Shown piece after piece: positions 11,440-23,459 of a stretch of DNA of 64,000 bases. Positions within the stretch are counted from its first letter, which is position 1; every line of letters starts with the position of its first letter. Made by a program: the position numbers and the translations under genes. The notes below the pieces were generated by a model that saw nothing but the letters and a program-made list of their open reading frames with translations, was not told the DNA's origin and ran no database searches. Origin of the DNA: Saccharum officinarum (taxonomy: Eukaryota; Streptophyta; Magnoliopsida; Poales; Poaceae); contig CM036231.1 in the NCBI GenBank assembly GCA_020631735.1, positions 3,127,831 through 3,191,830 of the forward strand, given 5' to 3'.

Positions 11440-12720
11440 TTGGCCACCACCAGACTTATCCGATGGCTCAGAAACTTTCTATTGGGCTACACCGAGAGCT
11501 CTAGCTATCACTGAAAATGTTTGGTGCCTAGCATTGGGCTTTTCGGTGCCCCTTTTCAAAAACTGTCCTGCGTGCATGCTTCGAACAGTAAAGTGGCCCC
11601 TAGCCACCGCTAGCTACCTTGTGTGCACACCTCCAACAGTAAAGTGGCCCCTAGCCACCGCTCTCTCTGATGCGTCGCTTAAGGCACCCATCGGACAGTT
11701 CAGGGTGGTCCACGCTGTTCTCAGCCGAGACACCAGAGAGATTTTAACCGCATCATAAATGTGTGGTGCCTTACCGCTTGTTTAGATTCCAGAATTCACC
11801 CTAAATTTCACTATATAAAAGAAGATTCTCCATCACATCAAAATGCTTGACACATATAGAAGTATTAAATGTAGATGAAATCATAAAACTAATTGCACAG
11901 TTTTGTTGTACTTTGCGAGACAAACATTTAGAGCCTAATTAATCAATTTTTAAATAATTTTTTACACAAATAAAACAAAATGCTACAGTGCTCGGAGTTG
12001 CACTGTGCCGAATCAGCCACCCGAGTCGGTCATCTAAACAAGACCTACGTCTTCATTTCCGATGCAACAACTTTAGACAACACAGGGCTAGTCGCACACC
12101 CTATTCTTCTGGTGCTCTCTGCAGGAGACCACCGTACATTTTCGGTGCCTGTAGAGACACAACTCCATGCCTCTTTCAAAACTTTTTTTTAAATGTGCTA
12201 ATTTCCAAATGTTGTCCAATGTGTTAATTTCGTTATATGCAGGCTTAGTCTTCTGAAGATGCGTAGGAATTTGTTGTATACCAAAATTTATAGGAGCGAG
12301 TATATGTGTATGTATGTAAGTGTTTCGACTTTTGAGAAGAAATAAGTATGACAATATGATTTTCTTCTCTCGTCTCAAACTCGGGCAAAGACTCATAGGG
12401 AAAGTTGGATTGCCATTGTGAAGCTGTTGTAGTGAACACCGCCGTACCTACCCTTGTCTAGGTTGGACAATTAGACCTCGTTTGGTCCAATTTCCTAGCT
12501 TCTTCAATAGCTCTAGGAGCTATTTTTGCCAAATAGGTTAAAATAGAACATCTTCTTAAGTAAAGGTCTTAAAACCACTCTAGATTTCAACCTGCCTCTT
12601 TCTCCTATCTGTCATGAGAAACTGTTGTACCAAAATTTTTTTTCTAAACACTTCACTTACTACTCCTCGAGCCGAAAAAATTTGTTTCACTATAAGCAAA
12701 ATTGTACCATATCGGGGTTG
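11440..12720. repeat. Right flank of the insertion, first assembly copy
   Basis: Matches 22170-23462 almost base for base, apart from one-base indels, and stops at the N run. It contains a 28-bp exact direct repeat (duplicated in the other copy at 22316-22343 and 22367-22394) and the MITE at 11777-12042. No gene is supported. Confidence 0.85.
11777..12042. mobile_element. MITE with CTTGTTTAGAT inverted ends (first assembly copy)
   Basis: About 266 bp, with perfect 11-bp inverted ends CTTGTTTAGAT/ATCTAAACAAG and an AT-rich interior. It is related to the MITE at 25289-25551. The same element is at 22509-22775 in the other contig copy. Non-coding. Confidence 0.7.
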
Positions 12721-12820
12721 NNNNNNNNNNNNNNNNNNNNNNNNNNNNNNNNNNNNNNNNNNNNNNNNNNNNNNNNNNNNNNNNNNNNNNNNNNNNNNNN
12801 NNNNNNNNNNNNNNNNNNNN
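12721..12820. other. Assembly gap (100 N)
   Basis: Exactly 100 Ns, the usual placeholder for a gap of unknown size. The sequence before it equals 23462 of the later contig, and the sequence after it equals 2105 of the earlier contig, so the two sides overlap rather than abut. Confidence 0.98.
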
Positions 12821-13680
12821 CGCGCAGACCGGACGCGCTGGGATCGACTGGACACGCTGGTTCCCAGACTGATCGACGCGCTTGGTCAAGCGGTGCTGAG
12901 TAGCGCTCACAAAAACACGACCGGACGTGCTATAGAACTGACCGGACGCCACAGTGCCGGCGTCGGTTGGAGTCCAGTAAGCTCCCTGAACGACCGGACG
13001 CGTCCGGTCGACAGTGACGCGGAGACGCGCTGCGCGTCCGATCATCAAACGCTGAATCGGACAGCGTCCGGTCAAACAGAGACCACGTCCGGTTCAGCGT
13101 CCGGTCACCTCTGTGACATCCGTTCGCCTCCGTTTTCTTTTCTGACTTCCGGCGTAGTGGAAAATAGTCGTTTTCAACTCCTCAAAACGCCTGAATCTCG
13201 CCTCGCAAGCTCGGTGGAGGGAGAGAGGACCCCAAACCCTCTCTACCGCTCAAACTCATCGCCTTCGCAAATGTGCTAACACCAAAGTGATCTCGTCATG
13301 TGTGAGTGTGTTAGCATTTTCACATCATTTTTTGAGGTGATATTAGTTCTATCCAAATGCATATGATTATAAAAAGCACACCTAGAGGCACTTAGGAAGT
13401 TCAATAGCCGTGTCATTCCCCTCTTTATATAGTATGACTATCTATCCTATAATGTAACACACCCACTAGTGTCTTGGTTACTAAAACACAACCCTTAAGC
13501 ATATACCTTTGCCTTGATCACGTAGGGTTGCATCCAAATCCAAGTGTGGTCATCATGATCACCATGTCCATCTTGCCCAACCTTGGAATGTACTAATCCT
13601 CATATGCTACATACAACTTAGGCATAGGATTAGTACTTAGGTATTGTCACTAATTACCAACACCAAACATAGGACTTTCA
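12821..13680 (-). repeat. Truncated 3' LTR, copy B
   Basis: Equivalent to 2105-2962. The perfect palindrome GACCGGACGCGTCCGGTC recurs at 12992-13009. The first 150 bases carry extra or missing bases relative to copy A. Confidence 0.85.
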
Positions 13681-14900
13681 ATCTCCCCTTGTTGGTAATT
13701 GGTGACAACCCTTTCACAAAGATGTTATGATAAAATTTTGATTGAAACCATGTCACATTGTCCAAGTATATTACCATGTGTAAGAATCATGGACATGTGA
13801 TCATGAATTCAAATTGATAGCAATGGCCCCCTACATGTATGCTATATGTTTGGATTTTGGAAGCATACATGTTAGATAGGAAAGATTAGGAGCATTGACT
13901 ACCATAGGTGCTAAGTGTTTAAGATTATAGACCTTTGAAGCATGATACCATCGGAGTAGCGATAAACACCATCTTAGCACCTTGTGTAGTTAGACACCAC
14001 TTGGAAAAGCACAAACATAACTAGAAACCTCGTGAGATCAACATTATAAGCAAGGTTCTAGTACCACTTTGAAAAATATGAAGCAAGAAAAATCTAACTA
14101 CTTCCTATTCATGCTAGTACCTCAATATACCATTCAAACTATACTAGCAAGTCACCACACAAGCAATGTATCGGAGAAAAAGAAATGCATAACTATGCAT
14201 CATACATATGAAGTGCACATGGAAATGCAACATTCATGTTTAAGAGCTTGCTCCCCCTACTTATGTGCTCAAAATTATCTTTGTGAACAACATTTTTCTC
14301 CCCTTTGTGCTTCTTCTCCTTTGAGTCTCCTCCTTTGAGTTCTATCTTTGTGAACAACATTTTCTCCCCCTTTGACACCAATGGCCACAAGGGACCAATT
14401 TTAGATAGATTATCATGTTGAATTATGGGGTGAGGATCAAGTTCGTGATTCAACCTAGATTGCTTGCATAAATAAAATGCTTCGATTTGATCCAAGGGCA
14501 AGCTTCTTCACACCTCACTAGAAGGGTTATCATGCACCATGTTGAAGCAAATATTTAGACAAGTTTTCTAGATTAAACACTTAGGATCACAAGCTACTTA
14601 AACAAGTTATATGCTACCACTAGATCATACAAGTCATGAAAACAATAGTGGCACCATATAAACTTCAAATACATTTGATTTTCATGAATGAGCTTAGAAC
14701 ATGTAAATTATGACTAGATGCACTAAACAAGTTCTTAGCGTAGAATGTATGACATGTCAACCAATTGTACCTTGGGGCTCGAAGGAGAGGCATGTCATAT
14801 ATGGAGGTGCGTCAACTCATGTTGGAGAAGTCAAGTATGTTCAACTCATTCTTTAGCTTGTGAAATCTCTTCTCATCAAGTGGCTTGGTGAATAGATCGG

Positions 14901-16290
14901 CTAATTGATCTTCGGTGCCACACTCTCAATAGCAATGTCACCCTTTTGTTGATGATCTCTAATGAAATGATGGCGAACATTAATATGCTTTGTTCTTTGA
15001 TGTTGAACCGGATTATTGGTTAGCTTCACGACACTTTCATTGTCATATAGTAATGGCATATTCTTGAAATTGATTCCAAAATCCTTCAATGTTGCCTTCA
15101 TCCACAAGATTTGTGCACAACAACAACCCGCGATGATGTATTCGGCTTCAGCGGTAGATAGTGCAATACTATTTTGCTTCTTGGATGACCATGAGACAAG
15201 TGATCTTCCCAACAATTGACAAGTCCTAGAAGTGCTCTTTCTCTCCACTTTGTCACCGGCATAGTCAAAATCCGAATATCCAACTAGCTCAAAGCTTGCA
15301 CTTTGGGATACCATAATCCAACATCTTGTGTATGCTTTAAGTACCTCAATATTCTCTTTGTTGCCTTTAAATGACTTTCTCTTGGTGAGGCTTGAAATCT
15401 TGCACACATGCATACACTAAACATTACATCGGGCCTTGATGCCGTCACATAGAGTAGGCTACCAATCATTGATCTATATAGTTTTTGATCCACTATGTTG
15501 CCACTCTTGTCACTATCTAAGCTTCCACTAGTGCTCATTAGAGTAGTGATTCCTTTTGCATCTTCCATACCAAACTTCTTTAGCATATCCTTTATGTATT
15601 TGGTTTGGCTTACAAATGTTCCTTCTTTCATTTGTTTGATTTGAAGTCCAAGAAAGAAACTAAGTTCACCAATCATTGACATTTCAAATTCCTTTGCCAT
15701 CATTTTCCCAAACTCATCACAATAATCTTGATTGGTTGAACCGAATATGATATCATCAACATATATTTGCAATACAAACAAGTCTTTCCCAATCTTCTTG
15801 TTAAATAGTGTTGTATCAACTTTGCCCATGACAAATCCTTTAGATATTAAGAAGTCCCTCAATCTTTCATACCATGCTCTAGGTGCTTGCTTCAATCCAT
15901 ACAAAGCCTTCCTTAACTTGTATACATGATTGGGTTTCTTGTCATCTTCAAAACCAGGAGGTTGCTCCACATACACCTCTTCTTGAATGTACCCATTGAG
16001 AAATGCACTCTTTACATCCATTTGATATAGCTTAATATTGTGAGCATAAGCATAGGCAAGTAAGATCCTAATTGCTTCCAATCTTGCAACCGGGGCATAA
16101 GTTTCACCAAAGTCAAGACCCTCTATTTGTGTGTAACCTTGAGCCACTAGTCTTGCTTTGTTCCTCACTACTATCCCATCTTGATCTTGCTTGTTGCGAA
16201 ATACCCATCTTGTTCCAATGACATTGTGATCACTAGGTCTCTCAACTAATTCCCATACTTCATTTCTCTTGAAGTTGTTGAGCTCTTCAT
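14901..16290 (-). pseudogene. Copia reverse transcriptase/RNase H, copy B
   Basis: Frame 15284-16168 carries RT from [12 protein letters not shown] through YVDDIIFGS, and frame 14901-15413 carries RNase H from GYSDFDYAG to the tail after IRDHQQKGD. One missing base near 15300 (copy A has it) separates the frames, and another near 14919 scrambles the last residues. Unlike copy A, the glutamine codon before GYTQ and the codon after RDHQ are intact. The two copies therefore fail at different places, which points to read errors rather than biology. Confidence 0.87.
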
Positions 16291-16299
16291 GTATTGCAT

Positions 16300-17577
16300 T
16301 TACCTAATCGGATCTCTCAATGCTTTATCAATGTTCTTAGGTTCTTCCATTGACACAAAAGAAGAGTGAGCACAAAATGATATCAATCTTGATCTAGTTT
16401 GAACTCCCCTTTGTATATCACCAATGATGGAATCTAATGGATGGTCTCTTGCAATGTTAGTTGGTTGAAGCACTTGGACTTGATTGCTTGGATGTTGATG
16501 TTGATCATGAGTTGGAGATGATGAACTAGACACTTGATGATCTTGTTGCACTTGAGATGATGTACTAGCTTGATTTTGCATTAGAGAACCACTAGCTTGT
16601 GTAATTGGACTTTGGAGCACTTGATCTTTGTTGTCATCCACATCAATCAATTGCTTTGGCCTAATATCACCAGTATCCATTTCTTTCATAGCATTGGTCA
16701 ATTGAGTTCCTCTCACATCATTCAAGTTATCTTCCTCATCTTGAGAGCCATTTGTTTCATCAAATTCAACATCATGAACTTCTTCAAGTAAACCACTAGC
16801 CAAATTCCAAACTCTATAAGCTTTGCTAGTAGTGGAGTAACCAAGTAAGAATCCTTTATCACATTTCTTCTCAAACTTGCTCAATATAGTGTCCTTCTTT
16901 AAGATGTAGCATTTATAACCAAATACCTTAAAATATGCAATGTTGGGCTTTCTTCTATTTAAGATCTCATATGGTGTCTTCTCTAGAAACTTGTGGCAAT
17001 AGAGGCGGTTGCTATAGAAGCAAGCCGTGTTGATTGCTTCGGCCCAAAATGAATGACTCACATTATACTCATTCAACATTGATCTTGCCATATCAATTAA
17101 GGTTCTATTCTTCCTCTCAACTAAGCCATTTGATTGAGGTGTATACTTGGCCAAGAATTGATGTTTGATTCCAAGCTCATCACATAGCTCATCAACTCTT
17201 GTGTTTCTAAACTCACTTTCATTGTCACTTCTTACTTTCTTGATTGTGGTCTCAAACTCATTTTGCACTCTTTTGATGAACTTTTTGAATATGTCAAATA
17301 CATCACTCTTGTTCACAAGAAAGAATACCCATGTATATCTAGTGAAATCATCCACAGTCATAAAACCATACTTGTTCCCACCAATACTTGTGTATGTAGT
17401 TGGCCCAAATAGATCCATGTGCAACAACTCAAATGCCTTGTAAGTACTCATAATGCTCTTCAATGGATGAGTGTTGCCTACTTGCTTTCCGGCTTGACAT
17501 GCACTACATAGATTATGTTTCTCAAATGTGACATCCTTCAAGCCTCTAACTAAGTCATGCTTCACTAACTTGTTCAA
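16300..17577 (-). pseudogene. Copia integrase, copy B
   Basis: 425 codons, identical in content to the copy A frame at 5593-6867 except at its end, where one base is missing. Same D-D-E motifs (HMDLFGP, SDNESEF, NGLVERKNR) and the same TAA at 17578-17580 inside the HHCC finger. Confidence 0.88.
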
Positions 17578-18048
17578 TTATTTCATGCCAACATGACCAA
17601 GTCTTCTATGCCATAACCAATCCATACTTAATTTGGTGAGCAAGCATGTTAAAAGTTGAGTGTCACTAGCAATGAAATCAACCAAGTATAGATTCTCATA
17701 TCTAAAGCCTTTGAAGATCAAGTTAGAGCCATCAACACTAACTATCTCCACATCATCAACACCAAATATACACTTGAAACTAAGATCACACAATTGAGCA
17801 ACCGAGAGAAGATTGAAATTCAACTTTTCAACTAAGAGAACATTGGAAATGCTATGATCATTTGAGATTGCAATCCTTCCAAGAGCCTTCACATCACCCT
17901 TGCTATTGTCACCAAATGTGATACTATCAATGCCACTATTATTTGATTTGAGAGAGTTGAACATTCTTGAATCACTGGTCATGTTGAGAGCACCCACTAT
18001 CAAGCACCCAATGCCTTCTTCCAGCCTTATAATTGACCTACAAAACAA
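17578..18048 (-). pseudogene. Copia protease region, copy B (same frameshift as copy A)
   Basis: Protease Asp-Ser-Gly codons at 17993-18001 are out of frame with the rest because of the shift near 17981-17985. One amino acid differs from copy A (SITFGDN here, SIIFGDN there). It continues to WHRRLGH. Confidence 0.82.
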
Positions 18049-18115
18049 ATTAATGTTTCTTAGGTACCCATACTTGCTTGGGTCCTTAGAGGTTAGTCAC
18101 TAAGCTCTTTGGTAC

Positions 18116-18889
18116 CTAAATGGCCTTCTTCTTTTGACCCACAATTGGTGTACCAACAAACTTAGCATGCACACCTTTCTCACCCTTGATAAGCACATAA
18201 CAAGAATCAAAAGGAATGTAAGGTACATTAGCATTTTTCTTGTTCTTGTTTATTTTATTGCAATTAATCTCTAGATGCCCAACTTGCTTGCATCTATTGC
18301 AATAACGACCATTACTCTTCACAAAGCGAGGCTTTGGAGTAGCAAATGCCGCATTGCCCTTCTTGGGAGTATAGCCCAAACCCTCTTTGTTAAGAGAGAA
18401 CCTTTGGCTACCCAAGTATTTTAGCAAGCGGGCATCCCCACCATAGGCATTGCCTATTGCGCGGGTGAGATCATCCACCTCTCTCTTGAGAGTCTCATTC
18501 TCAACCATAAGTGATGAATCACTAGTAGTAGAGATAGAGTTGGTTGTGGTGGATGATGATGAGCTACATGAAGCATTATTAGGACCAACAAATAAAGAAT
18601 CATCAATAATATCACATGTTAGTCCAATATCACAAGTGACAATCACTTGCTCCTCCTTAGCTTCCTTCATGAACTTCTCCAACTTGAGGTCCTTTTCCTT
18701 GATGAGCTCAAGTAGAGTGGAGTGGGCTTCCTTAAGCCTAGTGTGAGCAATTTCAAGGTCCTCGTGGTCTTCCTTTAGATACTCACGAGAGGTCTCTAGC
18801 TCATCAAAGGATTTCCTAAGAGCTTTGAGCTCTTGTTCAATTTCTTTGCACTCCTTACTCTTTTTTAGAGCAACAAGCTTCTCCATCAA
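18116..18889 (-). pseudogene. Copia gag, second half, copy B
   Basis: 257 uninterrupted codons in the same frame as the upstream gag, separated from it only by the TAA at 18923-18925. A coiled-coil-like heptad region covers roughly residues 10-80, then a Ser/Thr-rich linker, then knuckle CNRCKQVGHLEINC near residues 198-211. It ends at TAG 18116-18118, where Opie/Ji relatives have tryptophan; a second stop TAA lies at 18086-18088. So the original gag was probably one protein of about 670 residues or more, running into protease. Confidence 0.82.
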
Positions 18890-18922
18890 GGCATCATTTT
18901 CATTGTTCTTGGTAATGAGCTC

Positions 18923-20158
18923 TTATTCCAAGATTTTGTATTTCTTGGTTGTCCTCTTGTAGCCCTTGCTCATTTGATCTATTATGCCCAATAGATTATC
19001 CTTGGAGTAGTCCTCATCCTCCTCATCATCACTCCTATAACCATCACTAGCACAAGAATCATCATCACTATCATCATATTTTACCTTGGTAGGCTTGGCC
19101 ATAAGGCATATCGATGTAGTGTCAAAGATAGATGGCTTGTTGGAGAGGGTGATGTTTGCAATGGCTCGCCAAGTGGTCCTTTTATCATCACTAGAGCTTG
19201 CATCATCATAACTATCGGAGTTGTCACTATCCCAAGTGACCACATAGCCACCACCCTTCTTCTTCTTGTTGAATGTGAAGCTCTTCTTTGCTTTCTTCTC
19301 TTTCTCTTTCTTATCCTTCTTGTTCTTCTTGAGCTTCAAGTCCCAATTATGAAATATTTTATCTTTATAGGGACAATCCGCCACTATGTGATCGGGGCTA
19401 TTGCAATTGTAGCAAAGCACCTCCTTTGCCTTCATGAAGTCCCTTCTCTTTCTTGCACCATAGCCTCTCTTCTTTATGAACCGACCCATCTTTTGCACTA
19501 GAAGGGCCATGGTCTCATCATCAAATGGATCATCATCAACAATAATCTTGCTCTTGCCCTTGGAAGAAGAAGCCTTGAATGCGGTGGTCTTCTCTTGCTT
19601 GACCTTGATCTCCTTCTTCTCATCTTCATCTTCATCATCATCATATTGAGCATCGGTCATGATATCTTCAAGCACTTGGTTTGGAGTCACCTTGTCCAAA
19701 CCCTCTCTTTGGATCATCTTCCTCAAGATAGCAAACTTCTTAGGTAAGTTCATCAAGAACTTATGTAAGAAGTCCTTGTCCTTGACATCTTCTCCTAGGC
19801 TATTGAGATCATTGATAATAACTTGTAGCCTATAGAATATCTCCGGTATGGACTCATCATCCTTCATCTTGAAGCTTGCAAACTTATACTTGAGCATATA
19901 GAGCTTGACACTCTTTACTGTTGAAGTGCCCTCATATGTTTCCTCTAATCTTGTCCACACTTCACTTGCCATATCAAGATCCTTGATTTGCTCAAAGACC
20001 TTTGCATCAATCCCATTGTAGAGAGTATTGAGAGCCATAGTGTTGCATTGGTTGTTGATGCGATCATTGTTGGTGAGGTTATCGGGATCAATGATACCAT
20101 AATCATGGTGTGTCACCTTCCAAACGTTCTCATGAATAGAGCTAAGATATTGCTTCAT
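18923..20158 (-). pseudogene. Copia gag, first half, copy B (411 codons)
   Basis: Capsid-like start (MKQYLSSIHENVWKV, then TRLEETYEGTSTVKS, which is the typical copia gag block), an Asp/Glu/Lys-rich middle, the knuckle CYNCNSPDHIVADC near residues 249-262, then Lys-rich and Asp-rich tracts. It ends in TAA at 18923-18925, after which the same frame continues for 257 more codons. The stop is in both copies and so is real. Confidence 0.88.
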
Positions 20159-20282
20159 CTTTCTTTTCTAATGATCAAAAGATGTGACACCATCAAAGAA
20201 TGGAGGCTTGCCCCTGATATGGTTGAACACAACTTGAGCCATCTTACACCGAGGTTATTAAGCCTTGAAAATAATGACCACG

Positions 20283-20294
20283 GCTCCGATACCA
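20283..20294 (-). other. Primer-binding site, copy B
   Basis: Same TGGTATCGGAGC as in copy A, two bases from the LTR start at 20297. Confidence 0.85.
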
Positions 20295-20296
20295 CT

Positions 20297-22169
20297 TGAA
20301 AGGTCTTGATGGCTAGAGGAGGGTGAATAGCCTTTTAAAAATTTCTACAAAGACAAGCTAAACAAGTTTATCAATATAACAAATAGCGAGATACGAGTTT
20401 TGCTTAGCCTACGGGGTGTTTGCAAGCCACCTATCCAAAACACAATTCTAGTAGTTGCACTCAACCACACAAGACAAACCGAGAAGGTAACTACAACTAC
20501 AACTAGCAAGCTACACAAAAGAGCTACTCTAGCAAAGCTAACTAGCTAGCAAAGATAACTAAGAAAGTAATGCAGAGTTGAGTTAGGAGAGTTTCATCGA
20601 GGGGCGAAGTATTGAGCCAACCAATATGATCAACAATGAATACCAAGATAACCGAACACCGGAATCAATCAATCACAATATGAAAGTGATGACACAAAGA
20701 TTTATCCCGAGGTTCACGTGCTTGCCGGCACGCTAGTCCCCGTTGTGTCCCTCTTTACCACGTAGTTCGGTGGCTAATCGGTCTCACACCGAGCCTCTCA
20801 AAAGGCGCCACAAGAACCTACCAAATGGCAAAAGGTTGCAATGACATGAGCAATTCACTAACGTTGCCTTTGGCGCTTCACCGAGGTAGGTACAAACCCC
20901 TCACAATCACCGGAGCTGGCCAAAAACAATCACCAACTCTTGCCAACGCCTCCAAGCTGCTCCAAGCCGTCTAGATGGCGGCAACCACCAAGAGAAACAA
21001 GAATCCCGCAGCAAATCAGCCACCAAGTGCTAAATAGATGCAATCTCTCAATGCAAATGCACTTGGATCACTCAATCTCACTTCGAATAAGCAAAGAAGC
21101 AAGAGAGATGAGTGGGAGGGGAGTTGCTTAGCTTAAAGTGCTCACAAGTATGTCAAATGTTCAAGAGGGGGAGCCTTGAGCCGACCAACGAGTATATATA
21201 GACGTACCCCTTCGAATATAGCCGTTAGAAACTTAAACAGCTGAAATCGCGCTGACTGGACGCGCTGGTCCAACTAACCGGACGCGCCGGTCGTACAACG
21301 GCTAGCTGCGAAGCAATGACCGGACGCGCTGGGAGCGACCGGACGCGCTGGTCCCGTGACTGACCGGACACGCTGGTCAAGCCTGAGCAGCGCTCAACGA
21401 AACAGCGACCGGACGTGCTCTAGAACTGACCGGACGCCACAGTGCCGACGTTCGGTTGGAGTCCAGTAAGCTCCCTGAACGACCGAACGCGCTGCGCGTC
21501 CGATCATCAAACTAAAACACGCGCAGACGCTGAACGCTGACCGGACACGTCCGGTCAAACAGAGACCGCGTCCGGTTCAGCGTCCGGTCACCTCTGTGAC
21601 CTCCGTTCGCCTCCGTTTCTTTTCCGACTTCCGGCGTAGTGGAAAATAGTCGTTTCAACTCCTCAAAAACGCCTGAATCTCGCCTCGCAAGCTCGGTGGG
21701 AGGGAGAGAGGACCCCAAACCTTCTCTACCGCTCAAACTCCACCGCCTTCACAAACGTGCTAACACCACCAAGTGATCTCGTCATGTGTGAGTGTGTTAG
21801 CATTTTCACAATCATTTTTCGAGGCGATATTAGTTCTATCCAAATGCATATGATTATGAAAAAGCACACCTAGAGGCACTTAGGAGTTCAATAGCCACGT
21901 CATTCCTCTCTTTATAGTACGGCTATCTATCCTATAATGTAACTACATCCACTAGGTGTCTTGGTTACTAAAACACAACCCTTAAGCATATACCTTTGCC
22001 TTGATCACGTAGGGTTGCGTCCAAATCCAAGTGTGGTCATCATGATCACCATGTCTATCTTGCCACCAACCTTGGAATGTACTAATCCTTATATGCTACA
22101 TACAACTTAGACATAGGATTAATACTTAGGCATTGTCACTAATTACCAACACCAAACATAGGACTTTCC
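20297..22169 (-). repeat. 5' LTR, copy B
   Basis: From TGAAAGGTC to GGACTTTCC; nearly identical to 9581-11439. TATA at 21193-21200; the dyad array starts at 21254, 53 bp upstream of it on the minus strand. Confidence 0.9.
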
Positions 22170-23459
22170 TTGGGCCACCACCAGACTTATCCGATGGCTC
22201 AAGAAACTTTCTATTGGGCTACACCGAGAGCTCTAGCTATCACTGAAAATGTTTGGTGCCTAGCATTGGGCTTTTCGGTGCCCCTTTTCAAAAACTGTCC
22301 TGCGTGCATGCTTCGAACAGTAAAGTGGCCCCTAGCCACCGCTAGCTACCTTGTGTGCACACCTCCAACAGTAAAGTGGCCCCTAGCCACCGCTCTCTCT
22401 GATGCGTCGCTTAAGGCACCCATCGGACAGTTCAGGTGGTCCCACGCTGTTCTCAGCCGAGACACCAGAGAGATTTTAACCGCATCATAAATGTGTGGTG
22501 CCTTACCGCTTGTTTAGATTCCAGAATTCACCCTAAATTTCACTATATAAAAAGAAGATTCTCCATCACATCAAAATGCTGACACATATATGAAGTATTA
22601 AATGTAGATGAAATCATAAACTAATTGCACAGTTTTGTTGTACTTTGCGAGACAAACATTTAGAGCCTAATTAATCAATTTTTAAATAATTTTTTACACT
22701 AAAAAACAAAAATGCTACAGTGCTCGGAGTTGCACTGTGCCGAATCAGCCACCCCGAGTCGGTCATCTAAACAAGACCTACGTCTTCATTTCCGATGCAA
22801 CAACTTTAGACAACACAGGGCTAGTCGCACACCCTATTCTCTGGTGCTCTCTGCAGGAGACCACCGTACATTTTCGGTGCCTGTAGAGACACAACTCCAT
22901 GCCTCTTTTCAAACCTTTTTTTTAAATGTGCTAATTTCCAAATGTTGTCCAATGTGTTAATTTCGTTATATGCAGGCTTAGTCTTCTGAAGATGCGTAGG
23001 AATTTGTTGTATACCAAAATTTATAGGAGCGAGTATATGTGTATGTATGTAAGTGTTTCGACTTTTGAGAAGAAATAAGTATGACAATATGATTTTCTTC
23101 TCTCGTCTCAAACTCGGGCAAAGACTCATAGGGAAAGTTGGATTGCCATTGTTGAAGCTGTTGTAGTGAACACCGCCGTACCCTACCCTTGTCTAGGTTG
23201 GACAATTAGACCTCGTTTGTCCAATTTTCCTAGCTTCTTCAATAGCTCTAGGAGCTATTTTTGCCAAATAGGTTAAAATAGAACATCTTCTTAAGTAAAG
23301 GTCCTTAAAACCCACTCTAGATTCTCCTGGCTCTTTCTCCTATCTGTCATGAGAAACTGTTGTACCAAACATTTTTTTTCTAAACAACTTCAACTTCAAC
23401 TACTCCTCGAGCCGAAAAAAGTTGTTTCACTATTAAAGCAAAATTGTACCATATCGGGG
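22170..23459. other. Right flank of the copia insertion, second assembly copy
   Basis: Begins with the TSD ttggg (22170-22174). It carries an exact 28-bp direct repeat at 22316-22343 and 22367-22394 and a MITE at 22509-22775. The plus frame 22170-22490 has no recognisable domain. No gene supported. Confidence 0.7.
22509..22775. mobile_element. MITE with CTTGTTTAGAT inverted ends (second assembly copy)
   Basis: Perfect 11-bp inverted ends at 22509-22519 and 22765-22775, AT-rich interior, no coding capacity. Same family as the MITE nested in the MULE at 25289-25551. Confidence 0.72.

Larger units (their letters stand above)
12821..22169 (-). mobile_element. Same copia element, copy B (3' LTR truncated by the gap)
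   Basis: Nearly the same as 2105-11439. It has a truncated 3' LTR 12821-13680, PPT at 13681, pol, gag, primer site 20283-20294, 5' LTR 20297-22169 and TSD ttggg at 22170-22174. It lacks a left flank and left TSD of its own. Sequence close to 12821 has many small indels, as at a contig end. Best read as a second sequencing of the element at 1068-11439. Confidence 0.9.

Noticed and set aside
12580..13279. Frames spanning the 100-N run
   Set aside because: They contain unknown residues across an assembly gap and LTR sequence; they are artefacts.
14193..14501. Env-like gene between pol and the 3' LTR of the copia element
   Set aside because: The frame is short, has no signal peptide or membrane segment, and differs in length and end from the copy at 3546-3788 because of indels.
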